DNA of 10,036 nucleotides from Alphaproteobacteria bacterium. Its GTDB lineage: Bacteria; Pseudomonadota; Alphaproteobacteria; Puniceispirillales; UBA1172. Both the position numbers and the translations under genes were made by a program. Where the stretch lies: the NCBI GenBank assembly GCA_021296375.1, contig JAGWAQ010000109.1:5175-15210 (forward strand), written 5' to 3'. Of the stretch, positions 1 through 7,912 are shown piece after piece. The notes beneath the pieces were generated by a model. That model had not been told where the DNA came from. It did not search any database and saw nothing but the letters and a program-made list of their open reading frames with translations. Position 1 is the first letter of the stretch. Each line of letters opens with the position of its first letter.

Positions 1-1364
1 TGGGTTTCGATCACCTTGGCAATGGCCTCACAGACGGTGTTCATCTGGTGCTGGTCTTCGGCCTCAACCATAACACGCAACAGCGGTTCTGTGCCTGACG
101 GGCGGATCACCACCCGCCCTGTCTGGCCGAGATCAGCTTCGGAATCCGTGATCGCGGCCTGAACCGTCGCGTGGTTGATGGTGGCCACCATGTGGTCACG
201 ATCATCGCCCTTGATGTTGATGATGCGTTGCGGCAAGGCCGTGAACCGCCGAAGGGATTCGCTTGCCGGTCGGCCCGACGTCTTGAGGGCCGCCAGCATC
301 TTGAGGGCCGCCATGATCGCGTCACCGGAGGTCGAATGATCGGTCATCAGGATATGCCCCGACGGCTCCCCCCCAAGGACAAACCCGCCTGACCGCATGC
401 GTTCGAGAATATAGCGATCCCCGACATTGGTGCGTTCGAGCGCGATGCCGCGGGTTGCAAGCCATTGATTGAGGCCGTGATTGGTCATCAAGGTGCCGAC
501 CACCATGTCATGGGCCAGTTCGCCGGCTGATTTCATGCCATCGGCGATCACCGCCAGGCATTGGTCACCATCAAGGATGCCGCCGTTTTCATCCGACAGG
601 ATGAGCCGATCCGCGTCACCGTCAAGGGCAATCCCCACATCAGCGCCATGGGCAACAACCGCCTCCGCCATGGTCTGGGGATGCACCGCCCCGCAGCCTT
701 CGTTAATGTTCATGCCATCAGGCGTCGTGGCGATGGGAATAACATCGGCCCCCAGTTCAAACAGCACATCTGGTGCCGCGCGATACGCCGCGCCATTGGC
801 GCAATCCACCACCACCTTCAGCCCGTCGAAACGCATGTTGCGGGGAATGGCGGTCTTGACGGTTTCGACATATCGCCCCAGGCCATCCAGCATGCGGCGG
901 GCGCGCCCCAGATCAGCCGGTTCCGCAAGCGGGATATGGCCTGAAACAATGGTGCTGATATCGGCTTCCGCCGCGTCGGGCAGCTTGAAGCCGTCAGGAC
1001 CGAAAAGCTTGATTCCATTGTCAAAATGCGGGTTGTGACTGGCGGAGATCATGACCCCGAGGTCAGCCCGCATGGTGCGCGTCAAATAGGCCACACCAGG
1101 GGTCGGCAACGGCCCCAGCAGGCGGGTGTCCATGCCGATTGAGGCGAACCCCGCTTGCAGTGCCGCTTCGATCATATAGCCGGAAAGTCGGGTGTCCTTG
1201 CCGATCACCACCAGGGGCCGGCGTTGATCACCACCGCCACTGCGGGCGCGTTGATCAAGAAAATATTTGCCCGCACCAAGGGCAATACGGATGATGTTTT
1301 CCGCGGTCATCGGGCCTGTGTTGATGCGCGCGCGAACGCCATCTGTTCCAAACAATCCTGCCAT
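1..1364 (-). CDS. glmM: Phosphoglucosamine mutase GlmM (3' end cut by window edge)
   Basis: Converts glucosamine-6-phosphate to glucosamine-1-phosphate in the cytoplasm, the step before GlmU in UDP-GlcNAc synthesis for peptidoglycan and LPS. The protein starts MAGLFGTDGVRARINTGPMT, typical of GlmM. It has the phosphoserine loop SASHNP (catalytic Ser about residue 109), the metal-binding loop DGDADR (about 248-253), the sugar-binding motif GGEPSGH (ending about residue 337) and the phosphate-binding RPSGTEP (from about 421). I checked these motifs and they share one frame, so the gene looks intact. 454 codons are present and still open at base 1; bacterial GlmM is usually about 445-455 residues, so only the last few are missing. 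The ATG at 1364 is preceded by AGGA with 4 bases spacing. A small Gly/Arg/Gln-rich insertion around residues 38-47 precedes the conserved KDTRLSG segment. It is last of the genes visible here, 87 bases after folP. Confidence 0.96.
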   Translation of the reverse strand, partial: MAGLFGTDGVRARINTGPMTAENIIRIALGAGKYFLDQRARSGGGDQRRPLVVIGKDTRLSGYMIEAALQAGFASIGMDTRLLGPLPTPGVAYLTRTMRADLGVMISASHNPHFDNGIKLFGPDGFKLPDAAEADISTIVSGHIPLAEPADLGRARRMLDGLGRYVETVKTAIPRNMRFDGLKVVVDCANGAAYRAAPDVLFELGADVIPIATTPDGMNINEGCGAVHPQTMAEAVVAHGADVGIALDGDADRLILSDENGGILDGDQCLAVIADGMKSAGELAHDMVVGTLMTNHGLNQWLATRGIALERTNVGDRYILERMRSGGFVLGGEPSGHILMTDHSTSGDAIMAALKMLAALKTSGRPASESLRRFTALPQRIINIKGDDRDHMVATINHATVQAAITDSEADLGQTGRVVIRPSGTEPLLRVMVEAEDQHQMNTVCEAIAKVIET

Positions 1365-1372
1365 GAAATCCT
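1365..1372 (-). promoter_or_regulatory. glmM ribosome binding site
   Basis: On the minus strand AGGA (plus 1369-1372), preceded by AAAGGGC, lies 4 bases before the ATG at 1364. This is one of the better Shine-Dalgarno sequences in the window and fixes the glmM start. It also fits glmM being translated independently of folP, whose stop is 87 bases upstream. Confidence 0.6.
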
Positions 1373-1451
1373 GCCCTTTGCGCGTGATCAGTTTACGCCA
1401 TCATAGCGGCAAATTGATCAAACCGGAAGATGCTGAAATACCGATCACCCG

Positions 1452-2642
1452 CTACAACGCGGCGGCGGCAAAGGCCCGGGTATTGCCAAGCGCCTGGGCG
1501 GTTTCAGCGACATCATGGACGCGGAACACCTGCACCCCTTGGGGAAGCGCCAGTGCCGCCAGCGCAACCGATCCGGCAACACGATCTTTCGCCGCCTCGC
1601 CTTTTGAGAAATGGGCAATGGTCGACTTGCGCGAGACGCCGAGAACAATCGGCACGCCCAACCCATGCAGGAGCGTGATCGTTGCCATGATTTCCATGTT
1701 ATGACGCGGGGTCTTGCCAAAACCAAACCCCGGGTCAACGGCAAGGTCAGCGCGCGACAAGCCCGCCGCCTGGGCAACCGCAATGCGCTGCTCGAGCCAG
1801 TCGTAAATATCCGTCGGGGCGTAATGATAGCAGGGGTTATCCTGCATGGTCCCCGGTTCACCCTGCATATGCATGATGATCGACGGGGCGGCACGTTCCG
1901 CCACCAGCTGAACGGCGCCATCATCGCGCAACCCCCCCACGTCATTGATGATCGCCGCGCCAGCGTCAAGGGCGGTGGCCATGACATTGGTATGGCGGGT
2001 GTCGGCGGAGACGACATGCCCGGCTTCGGCAAGCGGCGTGATCACCGGCAGGATGCGGCGGCATTCTTCATCAAACCCCACAGGGTCAGCCCCGGGGCGT
2101 GTGGATTCGCCACCAATATCCAGAATATCGGCGCCATCAGCGATCATCTGTTGCGCGCTACGGAGTGCCGCATCAGCGGCGGCGTTATCGCCACCATCGG
2201 AAAAACTGTCAGGAGTGGTGTTGAGTATCCCCATGATGCGCGGGGCATCAAGGCTGAGCCCGGCGAAATCTTCGCGCCGACGGGTGATGCGATCAAACAA
2301 TTGCTGGGCGCGGGCTTCGGCATCAGCCCCGCCAGCGGCGGCATTGTCCATCAGCTGGTCATTGGCAATGCGGCACACCGTCAGCTCGCCCCCCCGGTCA
2401 TTGATGACATCAAGATGGGTGAACCCCATGGGGCCACCCGCCAGGGGGGTGACGCCTTGAAGGGCCATCCCTTGGGAAGGCCCGCCTTGTGGGCTAAAGC
2501 CTTGAGAGGCCCCGCCTTGGGAGATTTCCGGGTCGGCAAGCGGAACCATCCCCACCGGCCGAAGCCAGGTGCGGCAATTCCCCCCGTCGGCGCGATCATC
2601 CGCGCATGGCGGCATCGGCAATTGCGAGACGCGATGCGGCAT
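1452..2642 (-). CDS. folP: Dihydropteroate synthase FolP with repeat-containing N-terminal extension
   Basis: Condenses 6-hydroxymethyl-dihydropterin diphosphate with p-aminobenzoate to make dihydropteroate in folate synthesis; it is the sulfonamide target. The 396-residue frame holds a full DHPS TIM barrel from about residue 134. Motifs are GILNTTPDSFSDGG (138-151), DILDIGGESTRPG (172-184), INDVGG (232-237), MHMQGEPG (257-264), DPGFGFGKT (303-311), GVSRKS with K339, and RVHDV near 374-378. About 130 residues precede the barrel, including an LRPVG segment, a repeat tract and LAGGPMGFT. As I recall the family, LRPxG and LAGGP(L/M)xFT also occur in the N-terminal regions of other alphaproteobacterial FolP proteins, so the extension is probably translated. 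The ATG at 2642 lacks a clear Shine-Dalgarno but follows the ftsH TAA by 5 bases, suggesting coupling; ATG at 2615 is an alternative. The stop is TAG. Confidence 0.94.
   Translation of the reverse strand: MPHRVSQLPMPPCADDRADGGNCRTWLRPVGMVPLADPEISQGGASQGFSPQGGPSQGMALQGVTPLAGGPMGFTHLDVINDRGGELTVCRIANDQLMDNAAAGGADAEARAQQLFDRITRRREDFAGLSLDAPRIMGILNTTPDSFSDGGDNAAADAALRSAQQMIADGADILDIGGESTRPGADPVGFDEECRRILPVITPLAEAGHVVSADTRHTNVMATALDAGAAIINDVGGLRDDGAVQLVAERAAPSIIMHMQGEPGTMQDNPCYHYAPTDIYDWLEQRIAVAQAAGLSRADLAVDPGFGFGKTPRHNMEIMATITLLHGLGVPIVLGVSRKSTIAHFSKGEAAKDRVAGSVALAALALPQGVQVFRVHDVAETAQALGNTRAFAAAAL
2448..2522 (-). repeat. 15-bp imperfect tandem repeat inside folP (five units)
   Basis: Five consecutive 15-base units encode residues 41-65 of FolP as SQGGA, SQGFS, PQGGP, SQGMA and LQGVT. 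Every unit keeps CAAGG (encoding Gln-Gly), while the other codons vary. The period is a multiple of three, so copy-number change would keep the reading frame. The tract sits between the LRPVG and LAGGP segments, outside the catalytic barrel, and probably forms a flexible linker. Confidence 0.8.
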
Positions 2643-2647
2643 CAGGC

Positions 2648-4567
2648 TTAGGCCGAGGCGTCGGGGGTCTGGTCCGTGCTGGGCTTGCGGGCGCCACCGG
2701 GGATGCCGGTGCGGGATTTCGCCCGCGGGGTTTCCGGCAGATCATCCTCATTACGGACAATCGTCCCGCCTTCGATGATGGTCTTGATCTCATCACCGGA
2801 CAGGGTTTCGTATTCCAGCAGGGCCTGGGCCAGCAATTCGAGCTGATCGGCATGTTTCTTCAGCATCTTGGTGGCGGCGTCATAGGCACCATCGGCGATC
2901 GCCCGCACTTCCGTATCAATGATGGAAGCGGTGGAATCCGACATGTTCTTTTGCTGGGACACGGACCGCCCGAGGAAGACCTCTTGCTCATCTGCCGAAT
3001 AGGCCAGGAAGCCGAGCTTGTCCGACAGGCCCCATTCCGTCACCATGCGGCGGGCGACGTCAGACACCATGCGGATGTCGCTGGACGCGCCGGTGGTGAC
3101 TTTTTCAGGACCGAAGATCAGCTCTTCTGCGATACGGCCACCACAAGCGACACGCAAATCAGCGAACAGCTTGTCCTTGGCCATCGACACACGGTCGCCT
3201 TCAGGCAAGCGCATGACCATCCCCAGGGCGCGGCCACGGGGGATAATCGTCGCCTTGTGAATAGGGTCTGATTCCGGCTCATGAAGGGCGATCACGGCAT
3301 GGCCAGCTTCGTGGTAAGCCGTCAGGCGCTTTTCATCATCGCTCATCACCATGGAGCGGCGTTCCGCCCCCATCATGACCTTGTCCTTGGCTTCCTCGAA
3401 TTCCGCCATGGAGACGGTGCGGCGGTTTTTGCGCGCCGCCTGCAAGGCCGCTTCATTGACAAGGTTGGCCAGATCAGCACCGGAGAACCCCGGGGTGCCG
3501 CGGGCGATCACCCGTGGTTCAACATTATTGGCAAGCGGAACCTTGCGCATATGAACCTTGAGGATTTTCTCACGCCCCAGCACATCAGGATTAGGGACCA
3601 CCACCTGACGGTCAAAACGGCCGGGACGCAACAGCGCCGGGTCAAGCACGTCAGGGCGGTTGGTGGCGGCGATCAGGATGACGCCTTCATTGGCTTCAAA
3701 CCCGTCCATTTCCACCAGCATCTGGTTCAGGGTCTGTTCACGTTCATCGTTACCGCCGCCAAGGCCAGCGCCACGGTGACGGCCAACGGCGTCAATCTCA
3801 TCAATAAAAATGATGCAGGGGGCGTTTTTCTTGCCCTGTTCAAACATATCGCGAACACGGCTGGCGCCGACACCGACAAACATTTCCACAAAGTCGGAAC
3901 CGGAAATTGTGAAGAACGGCACATTGGCTTCGCCGGCAATCGCCCGCGCCAGCAAGGTTTTACCTGTACCCGGAGGCCCCACCAGCAGAACCCCTTTGGG
4001 GATCTTGCCGCCGAGACGCTGAAAACGTGACGGGTCACGCAGGAAATCCACCACTTCTTCAAGTTCGGTTTTCGCTTCATCAATACCGGCGACATCTTCA
4101 AACGTCACCCGGCCATGGTGTTCCGTCAACATCTTGGCGCGGGATTTGCCAAAGCCCATGGCGCCATTGCGGCCGCCGCCTTGCATTTGGCGCATGAAGA
4201 AAATCCAGACACCGATAAACAGCAGCATCGGGAACCAGCCGAGCAGAATAGAGAACAAGCCCGGGGAATTGCTGTCATCAGGGCGGGCCAGAATACGGAC
4301 GTTGTTTTCGCGCAGAACTGTCACCACATCGGTGCCTGCCGGCATGTAGGAGGTGACGGGAATATTGTTCTGGGTCACGCCGTAAAGATTGCTGCCCTCG
4401 ATCGTGACTTCACGCATATCCCCTGATTCGACCTGCGCGACAAAATCCGAATAAGCCACCTGGCTTGTTCGTGTGGCGGCATTATCGTTCTGGAACATGT
4501 TGAAAATCGCCATCAAGACGACGCCAATTACCATCCAGATGATCAGGTTCCGAGCCATGTTGTTCAT
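2648..4567 (-). CDS. ftsH: ATP-dependent zinc metalloprotease FtsH
   Basis: Membrane-anchored AAA+ protease that degrades unassembled or damaged membrane proteins and selected cytosolic regulators as a hexamer. The 639 residues match the usual length (about 610-650). In order: a transmembrane helix (about 7-24), a periplasmic domain (about 25-103), a second helix (about 104-126), Walker A GPPGTGKT (197-204), pore loop FVG (230-232), Walker B IIFIDE (252-257), the second region of homology with ATNRPDVLDPALLRPGRFDR (301-320), zinc site HEAGH (419-423) and the probable third zinc ligand Asp497 in ASSDIRM. The C-terminal tail after about 610 is polar and variable. The ATG at 4567 overlaps the tilS TGA by ATGA, with GAAAGG about 8 bases upstream, so translation is probably coupled. 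The stop TAA is 5 bases before folP. Nothing appears damaged. Confidence 0.98.
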   Translation of the reverse strand: MNNMARNLIIWMVIGVVLMAIFNMFQNDNAATRTSQVAYSDFVAQVESGDMREVTIEGSNLYGVTQNNIPVTSYMPAGTDVVTVLRENNVRILARPDDSNSPGLFSILLGWFPMLLFIGVWIFFMRQMQGGGRNGAMGFGKSRAKMLTEHHGRVTFEDVAGIDEAKTELEEVVDFLRDPSRFQRLGGKIPKGVLLVGPPGTGKTLLARAIAGEANVPFFTISGSDFVEMFVGVGASRVRDMFEQGKKNAPCIIFIDEIDAVGRHRGAGLGGGNDEREQTLNQMLVEMDGFEANEGVILIAATNRPDVLDPALLRPGRFDRQVVVPNPDVLGREKILKVHMRKVPLANNVEPRVIARGTPGFSGADLANLVNEAALQAARKNRRTVSMAEFEEAKDKVMMGAERRSMVMSDDEKRLTAYHEAGHAVIALHEPESDPIHKATIIPRGRALGMVMRLPEGDRVSMAKDKLFADLRVACGGRIAEELIFGPEKVTTGASSDIRMVSDVARRMVTEWGLSDKLGFLAYSADEQEVFLGRSVSQQKNMSDSTASIIDTEVRAIADGAYDAATKMLKKHADQLELLAQALLEYETLSGDEIKTIIEGGTIVRNEDDLPETPRAKSRTGIPGGARKPSTDQTPDASA

Positions 4568-5992
4568 GGGTTAAGCCTTTCTGACAGCCCCGCTTGAGCT
4601 GCAAAACCATCCCGCGCATGAAAATACATGCAAAGGGATGAGATATGGTCACCATTGACCGATAAATATGTCCTACTTAAATGGGGGATGATAGCCCCAT
4701 CTTCAAGTCTAATGAACCCTTCACCCCCCCATTGTGCGGTGTTTTTATCACTGGATGTGACATTTTGCGCCAATTTGGTGGCGGAACTGTCCTGCCAGGG
4801 GGTGAACACCGGCCATCGCCAATACGCCCGCGCCGGGGCTTTCTGGATGGCTTTCTGGATATGGGGGTGGTGCTTTCGCAAAGCCGCAAACCGAAGACTG
4901 CCCAAGGGCGCCAGCTCCCCGCGGCAAGGAATATTCAGCACCCAGCGCTGATCAAACACCGCATGCCCCGCCTCAACAGCACGCGCCGCAGGGGGGCGTT
5001 CGGCTTCGGGAAATACCCAGATTTTACCGCCCCGCGCTTGCCATTCCAGCCCCCCTAATGTGGTTGTGCCGCTATCGGTTGCGTCCAGCCATGCCGACAG
5101 CCGTTCTGCCGCCGCAACGCCGGGGGGGTGTTGAGCGCTATTCATCGCCGCCGCCAGATTGCGGAGCAAATGAACACGCACGGCTTCCGGCAAGCCCTTC
5201 AGCTCATCGGGGTGAAAACACGCCCACCCCTGGGGGTCAAGATGACAAACTGAATGCAGGCAAGCGTCAAGATACCCGGTGATGCTTCGGGCGGCACGGG
5301 CGAGACGCTGAAGCCGATCCGCCGTCACCCCGTGATCAGCAAAACCCCGGGCATCCCGCCGCAACCGCGCGCGCTCAAACCTTTCATCACGGTTCGACGC
5401 GTCATCGACTGCCGGAAGATGGGCGCCATAACGGCGGAGTTCTGCCGCCGGCAATTTCAAAAAAGGCCGGATGATAAGGGCACCATCATAGGACTGGAGC
5501 CAGTTCAGCCCCCCTACGCCAGCAAGGCCAGACCCCCGCTCAAGCCGCATCTGGACCGTTTCCGCCTGATCATCGGCATGGTGACCGGTCACGATAACAG
5601 CAGACCGTGCCATCGCCACGCGCCAGAGCAGTTGATACCGCATCCGCCGCGCCCAATCCTGAAGACCGGCGGCGGGCGGAGTTGCCGTGACGGCATGGAT
5701 TTCAGCGGGAATACCCATGGCCTTCAGTCGCGCGCAAACGAGGGCAGCTTCAGCAGCCGAGCCTTCCCGCAACCGCCAGCAGAGATTGCCGCGACGGGGC
5801 GTCTTGCCACCATTGATGAAGGAGCGGCGCCATCGCCATGCTGTCAGGGCCGCCCGAAACCGCCAGCACAAAACTGGTGGTGGCGGGGGTCACGCCGCGG
5901 CGTTCAAGTTCAGCCAAAGCGGCCATCGGCGTTAACACCGCAGGGATGTGTTGCGGTGATGCCGCAGGAGTTTTTTGCGGTGAGGCCATCAT
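4564..5992 (-). pseudogene. tilS: tRNA(Ile)-lysidine synthase TilS, split by a frameshift with a small apparent deletion
   Basis: TilS adds lysine to C34 of the CAU-anticodon tRNA-Ile so that it reads AUA. The frame from ATG 5992 gives an Ala/Pro-rich start and the ATP PP-loop SGGPDS (residues 46-51), continues to HQWWQDAPSRQSLLAV, then leaves the TilS pattern and stops soon after. The TilS pattern resumes in another frame at about 5772 with LREGSAAEAALV, then TGHHADDQAETVQMRLERGS, and runs some 400 residues to the TGA at 4564-4566. Family members normally read LLAV-TVDHG-LREG here. The junction is GCGGTTGCGG, so the TVDHG-like codons are absent. Loss of about 17 bases would explain both the shift and the gap. 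The rest is well conserved with a C-terminal substrate-binding region. It starts 31 bases after cpoB and overlaps ftsH by ATGA. TilS is normally essential, so an assembly error or a second copy elsewhere must be considered. Confidence 0.85.
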
Positions 5993-6023
5993 CAGGACAT
6001 CACCGCCAGATCCTGAGCTTTGC

Positions 6024-7076
6024 CTAGCTTGAGCATTCCGATTTCTGCTTCAATTCATCGAGGCGTTCAAAGAAATTCGGGGGCGGGTCTTCGATGACAT
6101 TCGGCAAGGTCACCAGCAAATCACAGACCTCATCCTTGGCGGCGAAATAGGAAATGGATTCCGCAATCCAGAGGGTGGTTTTTTCGCGGCGGGAATCGGT
6201 CGGCCACTGGGTGTTGAATTCCGTGAAAGTCATGGCCGCCTGCTCATAAGCCCCTTTGGAGAACTGCACGCGCCCCAGCCAGAAGGTGGCGTCGTTGATC
6301 TGCTCATCGTCAGGATTGATGGCAATAAACTCGGCAAATGCTTCTTCGGCCTTGTCGAGATTGTTCTGGAGCGCAAGACCGAGGGCGAACCGATACTGCT
6401 CGTAAGGGGAGACTTCCGGCAGAACAGAAGGCTGCTTCGGCTCGTCTTCTCCGGCGGCGGCAACCTCATCAACCTGAGCCGCATTTGTGGGGGACGGATT
6501 TGTGGGGGCCGCGTCTTCAGGATTCGGAAGATTGGCAATCTCTTCATCAAGCTTGTTGGCGCTGATCGTCCAGTTGCCGTCTTCACTGCTGTTGGCATTA
6601 AGGGAGGCGGACGGCACCTCGCCAGCGCCGGTGTTGGTTTCAGGCCCGCCAGGCTCAACCACCGCCAGATTGCCGTCAATCCCCATCCGCATCAGGCTTT
6701 CAAGGCGCTTTTCCATCCGCAACAAGCGGAACTCATTATCGCTGGCAACCTCAAGCGTGCGCTCGATGCGATTGTTCATGGCGCTCATCTGATCGACAAG
6801 TTTGGCGATCTTGTTTTCAAGATTGGTGATGCTTTCCGGCGCCGCGCTGCCCTGATCAGCCAGGGATTGCTTTAGGGCGCGGAAATCTTCTTCCAGAATA
6901 CCGCGGACATCCTTAAGCCCTTCTTCCAGCGCGTTCACCCTGTTCTGGAACAACTCCACCGAAGATTGCGCCAGGGCTGGTGCCGGTACCGACATCATCA
7001 TCGCGGCGGCGGCAACGGACAGCGCCATGCGGCGGGAAGCCTGTGTGATCAGGGTCAAAGGTGAAAAGATCATCAT
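6024..7076 (-). CDS. cpoB: Cell division coordinator CpoB / YbgF (Tol-Pal associated TPR protein)
   Basis: Periplasmic protein that, in characterised bacteria, binds TolA and coordinates peptidoglycan synthesis with outer-membrane constriction. From ATG 7076 it is 350 residues. It has a signal peptide with a hydrophobic core (about 18-33) and likely cleavage after ALA (36/37), a coiled-coil region (about 38-130), and a low-complexity Pro/Asn/Ala/Glu linker (about 140-222). The C-terminal TPR domain (about 224-345) has YEQYRFALGLALQNNLDKA, TFWLGRVQFSKGAYEQAAMTF and a final LWIAESISYF segment. The frame opens further to a TTG at 7118, but the 14 residues before the ATG pair are polar and unlike a signal peptide, so ATG 7076 (or 7073) is preferred; GGA lies about 8 bases upstream. 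It is separated from pal by 141 bases containing a terminator. The linker holds a small 15-base duplication. Confidence 0.93.
   Translation of the reverse strand: MMIFSPLTLITQASRRMALSVAAAAMMMSVPAPALAQSSVELFQNRVNALEEGLKDVRGILEEDFRALKQSLADQGSAAPESITNLENKIAKLVDQMSAMNNRIERTLEVASDNEFRLLRMEKRLESLMRMGIDGNLAVVEPGGPETNTGAGEVPSASLNANSSEDGNWTISANKLDEEIANLPNPEDAAPTNPSPTNAAQVDEVAAAGEDEPKQPSVLPEVSPYEQYRFALGLALQNNLDKAEEAFAEFIAINPDDEQINDATFWLGRVQFSKGAYEQAAMTFTEFNTQWPTDSRREKTTLWIAESISYFAAKDEVCDLLVTLPNVIEDPPPNFFERLDELKQKSECSS
6483..6512 (-). repeat. Two-copy 15-bp direct repeat in the cpoB linker
   Basis: ATTTGTGGGGG occurs on the plus strand at 6483-6493 and again at 6498-6508, a 15-base period. On the coding strand this gives PTNPS-PTNAA in the disordered linker of CpoB. 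The frame is kept, so this looks like a slippage duplication tolerated in a flexible region. Confidence 0.6.
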
Positions 7077-7161
7077 AACTGGGTCCAACGTGGTTAATTC
7101 AGATTTGTCTAAGCACAAACAAGTATAAGTTCATAGCCATATAATTGGTCATAAATATGGC
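7077..7161 (-). promoter_or_regulatory. Probable promoter-bearing leader of cpoB
   Basis: This AT-rich stretch between the pal terminator and cpoB is where a promoter for cpoB-tilS-ftsH-folP-glmM would be expected. A -10-like TATACT lies on the minus strand at plus 7122-7127, about 45 bases before the preferred cpoB ATG. I see no good -35 at 17 bases (GACCAA), so the assignment rests mainly on position and is weak. Confidence 0.3.
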
Positions 7162-7196
7162 AAAAAAAACGCCTGACCCCAAGACAGGATCAGGCG
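7162..7196 (-). terminator. Intrinsic terminator after pal
   Basis: On the minus strand CGCCTGA (plus 7190-7196) pairs with TCAGGCG (plus 7170-7176). Three further pairs extend the stem inward to about 10 bp around a loop of about 7 bases, and eight T residues follow (plus 7162-7169). It begins 21 bases after the pal TAA. This is a textbook Rho-independent terminator in the minus direction. The plus direction has no T-run after the stem. Confidence 0.9.
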
Positions 7197-7217
7197 AAAA
7201 ATTCAAATCAGCTCAAT

Positions 7218-7730
7218 TTACTTGATGATGCTGACCGCGCGACGATTCTTTGAATACGCGTAAGGGTTGGAGCCGATGAATGATGGGCGTTCCTTACCGT
7301 AAGAAATCGTCTTGATGCGGGCGGCGTTTACGCCTTGAGCAACCAGGTAGTCACGAGCGGAGGACGCGCGACGCTCACCAAGGGCGAGGTTGTATTCGCG
7401 GGTCCCGCGTTCATCGCAATGACCTTCAACCGTGATGGTGATGGATGGGTTCGCTGCAAGGAAAGCGGCCTGCGCAGAAAGAGTGGCTTTCGCGTCGTCA
7501 GACAGCGCTGAACTGTCGTAATCAAAGAACACCGCATCGCCGATGCTGGCCAGTTCTTCCGCCGGGGTCTGCGCGGCAGATGAAGAGGAATCCGCGGAAG
7601 ATGCGGAAGCTGAAGTAGATGAGGATGAGGAAGCGGCTGTGCCAGCGGCATCACCGGAATCCTTGGACGCGGTTTCACAAGCTGCCAGCAGCCCTAATGC
7701 CGCAATGAGCACCAGAATTCGATTGGTCAT
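7218..7730 (-). CDS. pal: Peptidoglycan-associated lipoprotein Pal
   Basis: Outer-membrane lipoprotein that anchors the membrane to peptidoglycan and works with TolB and TolA in constriction. From ATG 7730 it is 170 residues. It has a short lipoprotein signal ending in the lipobox LAAC (Cys18 lipidated; residue +2 is Glu, which does not signal inner-membrane retention), then a Ser/Ala-rich linker (about 20-55) including SSSSSTSASASS. The OmpA-like domain (about 62-170) has VFFDYDSSALSDDAK, VEGHCDERGTREYNLALGERRA and the C-terminal KNRRAV. These are the peptidoglycan-binding features of Pal. The frame extends to TTG 7781, but AGGAG 9 bases before ATG 7730 and the immediate signal sequence fix the start. 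It follows tolB after 182 bases and is followed by a strong terminator. The Ser-rich linker is longer and simpler than in E. coli Pal, which is common variation. Confidence 0.96.
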   Translation of the reverse strand: MTNRILVLIAALGLLAACETASKDSGDAAGTAASSSSSTSASASSADSSSSAAQTPAEELASIGDAVFFDYDSSALSDDAKATLSAQAAFLAANPSITITVEGHCDERGTREYNLALGERRASSARDYLVAQGVNAARIKTISYGKERPSFIGSNPYAYSKNRRAVSIIK

Positions 7731-7912
7731 GGATGAATACTCCTGTTGAACGGCCGGACTACCCGACAAAATTTCACACAATGATGTCTTACTCTAAAAT
7801 ATTGCGGAAAACAACCATTTATCTAGGCTTTTCTGGGCATAGCTGAAAATCAGCATTATGCTCTTCCCATATTCCCACCTGATCAAAGGCTTGCCCCTGC
7901 CGTGATCACGAC
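7731..7912 (-). promoter_or_regulatory. tolB-pal intergenic region with weak promoter candidate
   Basis: This 182-base AT-richer gap could hold a separate pal promoter. The best pair I see on the minus strand is TTGTTT (plus 7809-7814) and TAAGAC (plus 7786-7791) with a 17-base spacer; the -10 is poor. A short inverted repeat, GCTGA-TTT-TCAGC, lies at 7842-7854. The palindrome CGTGATCACG is at 7901-7910, and TGCCGT/ACGGCA arms (7898-7920) enclose the tolB stop. No T-run follows, so it is not a standard terminator. Confidence 0.3.
7740..7744 (-). promoter_or_regulatory. pal ribosome binding site
   Basis: AGGAG on the minus strand, 9 bases before the ATG at 7730. It selects this ATG over the upstream in-frame TTG at 7781, whose product would carry 17 extra residues before the lipoprotein signal. 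Confidence 0.65.

Noticed and set aside
481..1038. Plus-strand open frame of 185 codons opposite glmM
   Set aside because: The glmM frame is continuous with its motifs in order; this is a shadow frame with low-complexity Ser/Pro/Ala composition.
1611..2651. Plus-strand open frame of 346 codons opposite folP
   Set aside because: It is wholly antisense to a convincing folP, has no recognisable domain, and is explained by GC-rich codon bias leaving the opposite strand open.
5772..5871. TTG at 5871 as a start for a shorter intact TilS
   Set aside because: The first 33 codons there are TilS coding sequence read in the wrong frame, and the product would lack the ATP-binding SGGPDS loop.
5254..6027. 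Plus-strand open frame of 257 codons opposite tilS
   Set aside because: It is antisense to the tilS frames, rich in Pro/Arg/His, with no family motif. It does not explain the tilS break.
7077..7118. TTG at 7118 as the cpoB start
   Set aside because: It adds 14 polar residues before a good signal peptide; the ATG pair at 7076/7073 fits better.
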